Shown: piece after piece, positions 9,380 to 17,505 of the stretch | Layout: every line of letters starts with the position of its first letter | Numbering within the stretch: the stretch's first letter is position 1 | DNA from: Sulfopaludibacter sp035606355 | Lineage (GTDB): Bacteria > Acidobacteriota > Terriglobia > Bryobacterales > Bryobacteraceae | Length of the DNA: 64,000 bases | NCBI GenBank assembly: GCA_035606355.1 | Contig: DATNFO010000024.1 | Location: 310,001-374,000 of the forward strand | Direction: 5' to 3' | Program-made: the position numbers and the translations under genes | The notes under the pieces: generated by a model | The model's input: the letters and a program-made list of their open reading frames with translations, nothing else | The model's database searches: none | Told to the model about the DNA's origin: nothing

Positions 9380-9871
9380 ATGTGTGATTATTCCCTGATG
9401 GCCGTACCCAACCGGCTGGCACAAGAAGGCGAGGAACTGGTTGCTCACCGATTCCCCACCGGATCCCTCGGGCTGGCTTCACCCGCCGACCTGAAACGCG
9501 CGGCGGACCCGCCCGCGCCGGCACGCCGCAACTTCTGGTGCGCCGTGAAGGAGTTCTTCAATCCGCCGAAAACCGAACCTGTGGCGGCCGTCTGCATCCC
9601 ACCGGGGGCGCGGCTCCAGCTTCAGGACATTCCGGCCCGCTTGCAGCATGAATTCTGCATCGGACCGATCGAAGACGTCACGTTCACCCAAATCTCCGCA
9701 GCCGTTAACAGCTATCGCGATGCGGTTCGTTTCCAGAACGGCCGCGAAGTGCGTCTGCAGGAGCTCAGGGAAGGCCAGCGCGTCCGCGTGCTGGATCTCT
9801 CCGGAGCCGAAGAGCTGGATCTCGAGCGTCTGCGCGAAGAACGCGCCGAGTTCAGCTACCGCGTTCGTTAA
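9380..9871 (+). CDS. Conserved hypothetical protein (MCDYSLMAVPNRLA type)
   Basis: 163 residues with a strong ribosome site (AGGAAGGAGG) about ten bases upstream. The N-terminus, MCDYSLMAVPNRLA followed by EGEELVAHRFPTGS, is a conserved pattern I associate with uncharacterised proteins in several phyla. The middle (VAAVCIPPGARLQLQDIP) looks like a small beta-rich domain. No signal peptide or membrane helix. Its position behind the stress-type ferritin-like gene suggests co-expression. Function unknown. Confidence 0.75.
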   Translation: MCDYSLMAVPNRLAQEGEELVAHRFPTGSLGLASPADLKRAADPPAPARRNFWCAVKEFFNPPKTEPVAAVCIPPGARLQLQDIPARLQHEFCIGPIEDVTFTQISAAVNSYRDAVRFQNGREVRLQELREGQRVRVLDLSGAEELDLERLREERAEFSYRVR

Positions 9872-9984
9872 CCTCACTCACGTAGTGTCGATCCAGGGGC
9901 GGGCTTCCCCCGACAAGCCCGCCCCGTTTGACACGCCCGCCGCGTACATCTTAATCTTGATAGAGATTGCTTAGTTTGCCCCAG

Positions 9985-10671
9985 ATGGCGGATTTGCCCG
10001 CCTCCGAGCTCGTCGCCTTCGCGTTAGGTGAATTCGGGCGCGGCTTCGCGATTTCCACCGCCTTCCAAAAAGAAGGCATGGTGCTCGTTGATATGGCCGC
10101 GAGGGTCGACGCCGCGGTTCGCGTGCTGACTCTCGACACCGGCCGGCTTCCCGAAGAAAGTCTCCAGATGATCGAGACGGTTCGCGCGCGCTACGGAATC
10201 GCCGTCGAGATCGTGCGGCCGGACGCGGGCGAAGTGGCCGGCATGGTGGAGGGCCACGGCCGCGATCTGTTTTACAAAAGCGTCGAAATGCGCGAGCTGT
10301 GCTGCGAAATTCGCAAGGTGCGTCCGCTCCGGCGCAAACTTGCGGAGCTGAAGGCGTGGGCGTCCGGACTGCGCCGCGATCAAGCGGCGTCGCGCGCCAA
10401 TGTGCCGGTCGCGGAGATGGTAGACGGCCGCCTGAAATTGAATCCGCTGGCGCTTTGGACGGCGGAACAGGTGGAGCAGTACACGCGCGAGCACGACGTT
10501 CCGGTGCACCCGCTCTACGCCAAAGGGTACACCACCATCGGCTGCGCGCCGTGTACTCGCGCGATAGAGGCCGGCGAAGAAGAGCGCGCCGGACGCTGGT
10601 GGTGGGAATCGGGCGCGCACAAGGAATGCGGCATCCACATTTCTCCGGCGGGAGTGGTGCGGCGTGCATAA
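9985..10671 (+). CDS. cysH: Adenylylsulfate (APS) reductase, CysH family
   Basis: About 228 residues from the ATG at 9985; a TTG at 9967 is an in-frame alternative and neither has a clear ribosome site. The family's PP-loop region begins the protein (AISTAFQKEGMVLVD). The cysteine pair ELCCEIRK and the later IGCAPCTRAI are the four ligands of the [4Fe-4S] cluster that distinguishes APS reductases from PAPS reductases. The catalytic cysteine is in KECGIH at the C-terminus. It reduces activated sulfate to sulfite in assimilation. The stop overlaps the start of cysC by eight bases. Confidence 0.93.
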   Translation: MADLPASELVAFALGEFGRGFAISTAFQKEGMVLVDMAARVDAAVRVLTLDTGRLPEESLQMIETVRARYGIAVEIVRPDAGEVAGMVEGHGRDLFYKSVEMRELCCEIRKVRPLRRKLAELKAWASGLRRDQAASRANVPVAEMVDGRLKLNPLALWTAEQVEQYTREHDVPVHPLYAKGYTTIGCAPCTRAIEAGEEERAGRWWWESGAHKECGIHISPAGVVRRA

Positions 10672-11224
10672 AGGGTTCACGCTGTGGCTCACCGGAATGT
10701 CCGGGGCAGGCAAGAGCACCATCTCGGCGATTCTCGAAGAGCGGCTGCGCGCGGCGGGAGCAAAGGTGGAAGTGCTGGATGGCGACATCGTGCGCACTCA
10801 TCTTTCGAAGGGCCTCGGGTTCAGCAAAGAGGATCGCGATGAGAACGTGCGCCGCATCGGATTTGTCGCCGAACTGCTCTCGCGGAACGGCGTGATCGTC
10901 ATTGTGGCGGCTATTTCGCCGTATCGCGGCGTGCGCGAAGAGGTGCGCGCGCGCATCGGCAGCTTCGTCGAGGTCTATGTGGAGTGTCCGGTCGAGGTGC
11001 TGGCGAATCGCGACGTGAAGGGCCTCTATAAGGAAGCGCTGGCGGGGAACATCGCGAACTTCACCGGAATCAGCGATCCGTATGAGCCCCCGGCCGCGCC
11101 GGAGGCCGCCGTCAACTCCTCGCGCGAAACGCCCGAGGAAAGCGTCGAGAAGATCTGGGCTACACTGGAACGTTTAGGTCTTATACGCTTTGATCGATCT
11201 GCACTCGCACACGAACCAGTCTGA
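10664..11224 (+). CDS. cysC: Adenylylsulfate kinase
   Basis: 186 residues from a GTG start that overlaps the end of cysH. It has the P-loop GMSGAGKST (~11-19), DGDIVRTHL (the DGD substrate-binding motif) and GFSKEDRDENVRRIG, all diagnostic of APS kinase. It makes PAPS from APS and ATP. An APS reductase does not need PAPS, so the kinase here probably serves sulfation or another branch. It overlaps the following PHP gene by 35 bases. Confidence 0.95.
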   Translation: MHKGFTLWLTGMSGAGKSTISAILEERLRAAGAKVEVLDGDIVRTHLSKGLGFSKEDRDENVRRIGFVAELLSRNGVIVIVAAISPYRGVREEVRARIGSFVEVYVECPVEVLANRDVKGLYKEALAGNIANFTGISDPYEPPAAPEAAVNSSRETPEESVEKIWATLERLGLIRFDRSALAHEPV

Positions 11225-12029
11225 CGGCACCTGCTCGCCCGCGGAACTCGTCGCAATCGCGGCCTCGACAGGCGTAACCACTCTTGGAATTACGGATCAC
11301 GACACCTTCGCCGGCTTCGACCAGGCGCGCGAATTCGCTCGGGCGGCGAGCGTCGAATTGCTGTGCGGCATCGAGCTTTCCACGAAGCTGCACGGCCACT
11401 CCGTGCACCTGCTGGGTTATTTTCCGTGCTGCGGCGAGACGCTCGCCGGGTTTCGCGAGTGGGTAATGGATATGCAGGTCTCGCGGCAGGACCGCAATCG
11501 CCGCCTGGCCGCGAGGCTGCAGGAGATGGGATTCCACATCACCCTGGAAGAAGCGGAAGCGCGGGGCCGCGGGATGACGGGCAGGCCGCACTTCGCGCAG
11601 CTGATGGTGGAGAAAGGCTACGCCGGCAACTTCCGCCAGGCGTTCGACGAATACCTTGATGAATCTGCCAGCGCGTACGTCTATCGACGCGAGCCCACGT
11701 TCGCGGAAGGAATCGAGCGCATCCGCTCCGCCGGAGGCATCGCGTCGCTGGCGCATCCGATTCGAGTGAAAGGCGATGTCCCCGCACTGCTCCCCGAACT
11801 CTGCGCCTCCGGGCTGAATGCCATCGAGGCGTACCACAGCGACCATACGGAATCCGACACCGCGCTGTACGTAGGATTAGCGGAACGCTACGGACTGCTC
11901 GTCACGGGCGGGTCCGATTTTCATGGCGCGGTGAAACCCGAAGTTCGACTGGGAACGGGATGCAACGGAAATCTCCGGGTTCCGGAGTCCGTATTGGACC
12001 GGCTGAAGCTAACCGCCAACGGCGGGTAG
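11190..12029 (+). CDS. PHP-domain phosphoesterase (TrpH/YciV-like)
   Basis: 279 residues from a TTG start, placed by the metal-binding motif DLHSHTNQSDG at residues 3-13. Other PHP motifs are GITDHDTF (~34-41), a GIELS segment, a LAHP motif (~188-191) and GSDFHG (~239-244). The YciV/TrpH/RNase AM branch removes 3'-phosphate from 3',5'-bisphosphates such as pAp. pAp is produced when PAPS is used as a sulfate donor, so coupling to cysC is biologically sensible. The exact substrate is inference from family and position. Confidence 0.85.
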   Translation: MIDLHSHTNQSDGTCSPAELVAIAASTGVTTLGITDHDTFAGFDQAREFARAASVELLCGIELSTKLHGHSVHLLGYFPCCGETLAGFREWVMDMQVSRQDRNRRLAARLQEMGFHITLEEAEARGRGMTGRPHFAQLMVEKGYAGNFRQAFDEYLDESASAYVYRREPTFAEGIERIRSAGGIASLAHPIRVKGDVPALLPELCASGLNAIEAYHSDHTESDTALYVGLAERYGLLVTGGSDFHGAVKPEVRLGTGCNGNLRVPESVLDRLKLTANGG

Positions 12030-12069
12030 ACCCGAGATCCGCGAATCCGCCCAGCCGCGCGAGCGCGGC

Positions 12070-12092
12070 ACGACAGGAAGGATTCCTGTCGT
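12070..12092. repeat. Perfect 10-bp inverted repeat in an intergenic gap
   Basis: ACGACAGGAA, loop GGA, then TTCCTGTCGT. It lies between the PHP gene and the enoyl-CoA hydratase family gene. A terminator role is possible but there is no following T-run. The form resembles a dispersed palindrome. Confidence 0.7.
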
Positions 12093-12135
12093 CACGTCTG
12101 CCGATGGCGAGACAATGGGGGAAGTGCTCAGTCAA

Positions 12136-12912
12136 ATGAATTTCGAAACCATACAGATGGCGCAGGAAGGCGGGGCCGCGATTGTCACCCTCAACCGTCC
12201 GCAGCGGCGCAACGCGCTCTCGCTAGGACTGATGCTGGAGTTGATCGCGTGCCTGGACGAGGTCGGGAAGAATCGCGAGGTCCGTGCGGTGGTGCTGGCG
12301 GCGGCAGGCAAGGTGTTTTCGTCGGGTCACGATCTTTCGGAGATGACCGGCAAGGATATCAACGAATACCGCCGCGTCTTCGACGTGTGCACTGAGTTGA
12401 TGGCGAAGATCCAGTCGATTCCGCAGCCGGTGATCGCCGAAGTGGGCGGCATCGCGACGGCGGCAGGCTGCCAGTTGGTGGCTACATGCGACATGGCGGT
12501 GGCGTCGGAAGAAGCGGCGTTCGCCACGCCCGGAGTGAAGATCGGGCTGTTCTGCACCACGCCGATGGTGGCTCTCACCCGCGCCATCGGAAGGAAGCGC
12601 GCGATGCAAATGCTGCTCACCGGCGAGATGGTGGACGCGCGGACGGCCGCGGATTGGGGGCTGGTCAATCAGGTGGTGCCGGCGGCGGAGTTGACGGCGG
12701 CGTCGCGGCAGCTGGCGGCCAAGGTTGCGGCGGCGAGTGCGCTGGTGATCGGTCTCGGCAAGCAGGCGTTCTATACGCAGATCGATTTGGACCAGCCGAA
12801 GGCGTATGCATACGCCAAAGAGGTGATGTCGATGAATGCGCTGGCCGCGGACGCTCAGGAGGGGATCAGCGCGTTTCTTGGGAAGCGGTCCGCGTGCTGG
12901 ACCGGACGGTAG
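12136..12912 (+). CDS. Enoyl-CoA hydratase/isomerase family protein
   Basis: 258 residues from the ATG at 12136, chosen because GGGGGAAG lies about 12 bases upstream and the domain starts at once; the ATG at 12115 is in frame. Crotonase-fold motifs include VTLNRPQRRNALS, SSGHDLSEM (oxyanion-hole region) and GGIATAAGCQLVATCDMAVA (second oxyanion loop). The stretch PGVKIGLFCTTPMVAL resembles the ECHDC3-like subgroup. The specific acyl-CoA substrate is unknown. The 3' end overlaps the convergent glycosyltransferase gene by 47 bases. Confidence 0.88.
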   Translation: MNFETIQMAQEGGAAIVTLNRPQRRNALSLGLMLELIACLDEVGKNREVRAVVLAAAGKVFSSGHDLSEMTGKDINEYRRVFDVCTELMAKIQSIPQPVIAEVGGIATAAGCQLVATCDMAVASEEAAFATPGVKIGLFCTTPMVALTRAIGRKRAMQMLLTGEMVDARTAADWGLVNQVVPAAELTAASRQLAAKVAAASALVIGLGKQAFYTQIDLDQPKAYAYAKEVMSMNALAADAQEGISAFLGKRSACWTGR

Positions 12913-14296
12913 CCGTGCGCGCCGCGTACCGATAGACCACACTACCGGACGTTCTTGCGATTTCCTGGTAGTGCGACAGCCAGGTTTTCAATTCCGGATA
13001 TTGCGTGATGGCGAGCTTGGGGTTGTAGAGGCCGAGCCCATCCACGATGAATGCGGGGTTGGCGCCGGCCAGTTGCCGCCGCCGGTGCGCGGCTTCTTCC
13101 GTTTCTACGGGCTCGGAAGAGGTGAGGTGGCGATCGGCCGGGACTCCGGTTAGCGGCTGCGAATCCAGGTAGATGGTCGCAGCCTTCAGTCCGGTGTAGA
13201 CGTAGAGTTCAGGACGGTAGCCCCAGACGAAGAGGGTGTCTTGCGGAGTGGCGCGCGCGGTGATTGCCGCTGCGGCCGTGCGGCTGTCGCGATCCATCGC
13301 CGTATCGCGCCATGCGGCATCTCGCAGCGCAGTCGCGTAGGTGAGGCCGAAACGCGTAGCGGGGATGAGCAGCAGCAGTGCAATGAGTTCGCGCCGCCGG
13401 CCCATGAGGGTGAAGCCTCGCGCGGCCATGAGCGTGATGGGCGCGAGCAGCAGAAAATAGTATCTCGGAAAAAAGCGCAACCCTGCCGCGACTCCGAGGA
13501 ACGCCAGAATCGTCCACGCCACCCATCGCAGCGATTCCCGTTTGCGCGCAAACCACGCGGCGGCGAGCACAATGGCGACGTGGAAGCCCGCCCAATTGGC
13601 GGTGCGCAGCAGTCCGTTACGGAGCGGATTCTCGAGGAACGTGCTACCCGCGTACAGGCGGCCCCAGATCCACACCTGCTGCCAGTAGGGTTCCAGCGCT
13701 CCGCACGCGCCCAGCAGCGCGACGGCAATCGCGGACACGGCGGCAAAGCCGGCGGCCATCAGCGGGATTCCCGCGGGAAACCAAACGGCGCAGGCCGCGG
13801 CGACGAAGAGACCTTTGGGGCTGACCCAGAACGCGACGGCCGCCATGGCGCCGCTCCAGAAGGCGCGGCGCTTCCAGGCAAGCCACACCGCGGCGAGGTG
13901 CGGCGCGAGCATCAGCAGGTCGCTGGCAACGGGCATTACGGCGGAGGGAAAATCGAATGTCAGGAAAAAGCCGAGCAGTCCCGCGGCCCAGAGGGCCTCG
14001 CGTTTTCCCCATAGGTCGCGAGCGAAGCCGTAGGCGATGAGACACGCAAGGAAGGCATACAGCGCGCCGGCGACGCGCAGTGGAATGCCGGCGTGCGCGC
14101 CGATTGCAAGGTAGGCGATGGCGAGGAGCGGCGGCTTATCGAACCAGATCTGCCGATAGAGCATGCTCCCGTGCAACATCTGCCCGGCTGCGGCGAGCGG
14201 ATAGGCGTCACCCTCCCAGAGGATCGCCACATGGCAGAGGCGCGACGCCGCCAGGAGTATAAAAAGCAGCAGAAAGAAGAGCCGGGGCTTGCTCAA
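12866..14296 (-). CDS. GT39-like membrane glycosyltransferase (PMT/ArnT type)
   Basis: 476 residues with about ten hydrophobic helices. The acidic residues after the first helix (WEGDAYPLA) and the FDKPPLL motif near residues 52-58 are the landmarks of dolichyl/undecaprenyl-phosphate-sugar dependent transferases (PMT, ArnT). A soluble C-terminal domain follows the last helix. It probably transfers a lipid-linked sugar to a protein, lipid or polymer on the periplasmic side. The last 47 bases overlap the convergent enoyl-CoA hydratase family gene. Acceptor unknown. Confidence 0.8.
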   Translation of the reverse strand: MSKPRLFFLLLFILLAASRLCHVAILWEGDAYPLAAAGQMLHGSMLYRQIWFDKPPLLAIAYLAIGAHAGIPLRVAGALYAFLACLIAYGFARDLWGKREALWAAGLLGFFLTFDFPSAVMPVASDLLMLAPHLAAVWLAWKRRAFWSGAMAAVAFWVSPKGLFVAAACAVWFPAGIPLMAAGFAAVSAIAVALLGACGALEPYWQQVWIWGRLYAGSTFLENPLRNGLLRTANWAGFHVAIVLAAAWFARKRESLRWVAWTILAFLGVAAGLRFFPRYYFLLLAPITLMAARGFTLMGRRRELIALLLLIPATRFGLTYATALRDAAWRDTAMDRDSRTAAAAITARATPQDTLFVWGYRPELYVYTGLKAATIYLDSQPLTGVPADRHLTSSEPVETEEAAHRRRQLAGANPAFIVDGLGLYNPKLAITQYPELKTWLSHYQEIARTSGSVVYRYAARTATVRSSTRTASQETR

Positions 14297-14339
14297 GCTT
14301 CGACTATAGGACCATAATAGGCAAAGAAAAAGCGAATCG

Positions 14340-15611
14340 ATGGAGGATATTCAGGAACAGCTCGCGGCTTTGCGGAAGCACGTCGCGCGCATCGATCGTA
14401 AGTGGGAAAGCGGCGGGGGGACGCCGATTGCGCCGCTGCCCGCACGGGTGCGCCCCGCGAGCCAACTGAAAGAGGCGGCGGCCTTCATCGAGAATTTGAT
14501 GCACGGAGAGGTGGTCGCTACCGCGTTCGGGCAGCACTTCGAAACCGAGAAGGTGTGGGAGCGGCACCGGCGGCACGGGAGCGTGGCGATCTGCGATTTG
14601 CCGGAGTTGCCGGAAGATCTGTTGGAGCCGCTTTCAGAAGGCAGCATCCCGCGCGCGCATCCGACGCGCTGGGCGTTTCTGGACACGGAAACGACCGGCT
14701 TGGCCGGCGGAACGGGGACGTACGCGTTTCTTGTCGGGGTGGGCTCCATCGACGAGAGCGGCTTCCGGCTGCGGCAGTTCTTCATGCGCGATTTCGGCGA
14801 AGAGGCATCGATGCTGGCGCGCCTCAACGAGTATCTGGCGCGATTCGACGTGCTGATCACGTATAACGGCAAGGCGTACGATCAACCGCTGCTGGAGACG
14901 CGATTTCGGATGTGCCGCTCCCGGCATCCGTTTGACCGGCTGGTTCACCTGGACCTGCTTTTTGGCGCGCGGCGGCTCTGGAAGCTGCGGCTGGAAAGCT
15001 GCCGGCTGATGGAGTTGGAGAATCGGATTCTCGGCGTGGAGCGGCAGGGCGACCTGCCCGGCGAACTGATTCCATACTGCTATTTCGAATTCCTGCGCAC
15101 GCAGCAGGCTTTCGAGATTGTGCCGATCTTCCATCACAACGCGACCGATATTCTGTCGCTCGCCTGTCTGACGGCGATTGTGCCGTTCGCGTTCCGCGCG
15201 CCGGAGCAGACGCAATTCCGGCACGGCGCGGACCTGGTGGGACTGGCGCGGTGGCTGAGCCAATCCGGGCGCGATGAAGAGTCGCTGCGGCTGATGCGCC
15301 GCGCTGTCGAGATGGGGCTGCCGGAATCGCTGGTTTACAAGGCGCTGTGGGACATCGGAGTGCTGGAGCGGCGGCTCGGGCGCGAACACGCCGCGGTTGC
15401 CATTGCGGCGGAACTGGCGGGCGTGCGCAACCCGTACCGGGTTCGCGCGTTGGAGGCGATGGCGAAACATTACGAGCATCGGGAGAAAAATTTCTCGATG
15501 GCGCTGGAGATGACGCGCTGCGCGCTGGGGCTAGAGAACACGCCGGAACTACGGAAGCGCGAGGCGCGGTTGGTGGGGCGCGCGCAGCGGTCGGGTCAAC
15601 TGGCTTTGTAA
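14340..15611 (+). CDS. RNase H-like 3'-5' exonuclease domain protein (YprB-like)
   Basis: 423 residues. An N-terminal low-conservation region is followed by a DEDD exonuclease fold: FLDTETTGLAGG (~113-124, motif I with D and E), LITYNGKAYDQPLLETR (~170-186, motif II) and HHNATDILSLACL (~266-278, motif III). This matches the YprB/ribonuclease H-like family. The C-terminal 130 residues resemble tetratricopeptide-type helices (ESLRLMRRAVEMGLPES). Probably a cytoplasmic nuclease acting on DNA or RNA; the substrate is not known. Confidence 0.85.
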   Translation: MEDIQEQLAALRKHVARIDRKWESGGGTPIAPLPARVRPASQLKEAAAFIENLMHGEVVATAFGQHFETEKVWERHRRHGSVAICDLPELPEDLLEPLSEGSIPRAHPTRWAFLDTETTGLAGGTGTYAFLVGVGSIDESGFRLRQFFMRDFGEEASMLARLNEYLARFDVLITYNGKAYDQPLLETRFRMCRSRHPFDRLVHLDLLFGARRLWKLRLESCRLMELENRILGVERQGDLPGELIPYCYFEFLRTQQAFEIVPIFHHNATDILSLACLTAIVPFAFRAPEQTQFRHGADLVGLARWLSQSGRDEESLRLMRRAVEMGLPESLVYKALWDIGVLERRLGREHAAVAIAAELAGVRNPYRVRALEAMAKHYEHREKNFSMALEMTRCALGLENTPELRKREARLVGRAQRSGQLAL

Positions 15612-15630
15612 CGGTCGGCTTTGCGATTTC

Positions 15631-15712
15631 ACCACAGAGATTTCACAGAGAACACAGAGAACAAAAACTGTTTTCTCTGTGTCCTCTTTGTTTTTCTCTG
15701 TGCCTCTGTGGT
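15631..15712. repeat. Palindromic 'cacagag/ctctgtg' repeat element
   Basis: An 82-base AT-richer insertion. The left half repeats CACAGAGA-type words and the right half repeats TCTCTGTG-type words, so the whole folds on itself (ACCACAGAG at the left end pairs with CTCTGTGGT at the right end). Elements with this wording recur as intergenic repeats in many bacterial genomes. It separates the exonuclease gene from the convergent ABC operon and could form a hairpin that stops transcription from both sides. Confidence 0.8.
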
Positions 15713-15731
15713 TAGACGCGATGCCACTCGC

Positions 15732-16415
15732 TTACGCGGTCACTTCCACGAGTCGTCCGTCCCTCATGTGCACCGTTCTATGACCGTAGGCTGCCGCTTC
15801 CGGATTGTGCGTGATCATCAGGACGGTTTGTCCGAGGCGGTTATTCAGGTCGCGGAGCACGGAGAGAACGGCCTGGGAGTTCTCGCTGTCGAGGTTTCCG
15901 GTGGGCTCGTCGGCGAGAAGAATCGCCGGCTTATTCACGATGGCGCGGGCGATTGCGATTCTCTGCTGCTCGCCGCCGGAAAGGGCACTGGGTTTGTGAT
16001 CGAGCCGGCCGGCGATGCCCAGAAGGCGGAGCACCTGTTCGAACTCGGGCCCGGGTTGTCCTTCGCCCCCTCCGATATACCTCGCCACTGCAATGTTCTC
16101 CCGGGCCGTCAGGTTCGGCAGAAGGTTGAACTTCTGAAACACAAACGAGACGGTGCGCTTGCGCATGCGCGTGCGTTCGGCATCGGAGAGCTTGGAGAGG
16201 TCCTGTCCGGCGACAGACACTTCCCCCGATGTCGGCGGGGTGAGGGCGCCGATGATGTGAAACAGCGTCGATTTTCCAGATCCTGACGGTCCGACAATGG
16301 ACACGAACTCGGCGGGAGCTACTTCGATATTGACGCCGCGGAGCGCCGGCACGTCGACCTCGCCGACGCGATAGACCTTGCGTAGATCGCACGTGCGAAT
16401 GATCGGGTCATTCAT
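15732..16415 (-). CDS. ABC transporter ATP-binding protein (MacB/LolD-like)
   Basis: 227 residues from the ATG at 16415; a longer open frame would lie inside the permease gene. Walker A is GPSGSGKST (~41-49), the signature is LSGGEQQRIAIARAIV, and Walker B is ILLADEPTGNLDSE, the form typical of LolD/MacB ATPases. The start overlaps the permease stop by eight bases. With its partners it likely drives mechanotransmission-type export, for example lipoprotein release or efflux. Confidence 0.93.
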   Translation of the reverse strand: MNDPIIRTCDLRKVYRVGEVDVPALRGVNIEVAPAEFVSIVGPSGSGKSTLFHIIGALTPPTSGEVSVAGQDLSKLSDAERTRMRKRTVSFVFQKFNLLPNLTARENIAVARYIGGGEGQPGPEFEQVLRLLGIAGRLDHKPSALSGGEQQRIAIARAIVNKPAILLADEPTGNLDSENSQAVLSVLRDLNNRLGQTVLMITHNPEAAAYGHRTVHMRDGRLVEVTA

Positions 16416-17505
16416 ACGCAAGGGCCTCGATCGGATCGTGGCTGGCGGCGCTGAGACCGGGGTAAAGCGCCCCGACGAGCGCCCCAAACAGCGTTATACC
16501 GCCGGCGATGGGCCACCAGCCCGGGACGATGATCATGGGGATGGACGCGGGAACGAAGGTGCGGATGAGCCACCAAACTCCGAAGCTCATGAGGACTCCG
16601 ATGGCGGTGCCACCGATGGCGAGCAGCACGGCTTCCAACTCGACGATGCCGAGAATGAAGCCCCGGCCGGCGCCGAGTGACTTGAGGATGCCGATTTCGC
16701 GCGTGCGCTGCAGAACCGACATATACATCGAGAGATAGACCACCAGGAAACCGATTACGACGCCGAGGACCATGATCACCACGGTGAATTCCCTGACGCC
16801 GGAAATGTTGCTCACACTGAACAGAGCGGTGATCTCCGCCATGGTGAAAACTTTCGTGTCCGGCATGAGGCGCTGGAGCTCGTCGGCGACGAGGCGGTCA
16901 TTCGAGGGCGAATCCGTGCGGACCAGGATCTGGTTGACGTGGTGGGCGGCGGACTCGAGATCCTGAAGTGTGGCGAGCGGGACGGCAATGCGCGCGAACT
17001 TGCCGCGCTTGATGATGCCGCATATGTGCCAGTGGTGCCCCATGAGGTCGATGTAATCGCCGGTGTGGAGTTTCTTCTGGGCCGCGTAGAGTTCGTCGAC
17101 GAGCATGTCGTCAGGCCCTTGAAACGGGCCTCCCGAGATGTATTGGAAGCCGCCGTTCAGACGAATCCAGGACGGCATATCGATCCCGGTAATCACCAGC
17201 GGCAGTTCGATATTGTGAATGCCTACGCCGCTCGCGGCTTTGACGTGCGGCTGTTTTTCTATGACATCGACGTAGCCTTGCGGGAGCGACTCTCCGCTGA
17301 AGCTTACGGCTCCGGCCGCGGCGGAGCCTCGCACGTCCACGTCCGCGCCGGCGCCGCGCTGACGCTCGCGAGCATCCTGCAGCATGCCTTGCGTGAGTCC
17401 GACGAGCGCAAGGATGAGAGTGACAGGGACGCCGATGAGCAGGACGCTGAGGAAACTGCGCATTGGCCGGTGTTTGAGATTGGCAAGGACGAGAGTACCG
17501 GTCAC
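16408..17505 (-). CDS. ABC transporter permease, FtsX/MacB type
   Basis: 365 residues. One N-terminal helix (~18-38), a large periplasmic domain (~45-240), then three C-terminal helices, the standard four-helix FtsX/MacB topology. The segment RTREIGILKSLGAGRG (~270-285) is the conserved FtsX cytoplasmic loop. Overlaps: four bases with the upstream lipoprotein gene and eight with the downstream ATPase, so it is the middle gene of a tight three-gene operon. Confidence 0.92.
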   Translation of the reverse strand: MTGTLVLANLKHRPMRSFLSVLLIGVPVTLILALVGLTQGMLQDARERQRGAGADVDVRGSAAAGAVSFSGESLPQGYVDVIEKQPHVKAASGVGIHNIELPLVITGIDMPSWIRLNGGFQYISGGPFQGPDDMLVDELYAAQKKLHTGDYIDLMGHHWHICGIIKRGKFARIAVPLATLQDLESAAHHVNQILVRTDSPSNDRLVADELQRLMPDTKVFTMAEITALFSVSNISGVREFTVVIMVLGVVIGFLVVYLSMYMSVLQRTREIGILKSLGAGRGFILGIVELEAVLLAIGGTAIGVLMSFGVWWLIRTFVPASIPMIIVPGWWPIAGGITLFGALVGALYPGLSAASHDPIEALAYE

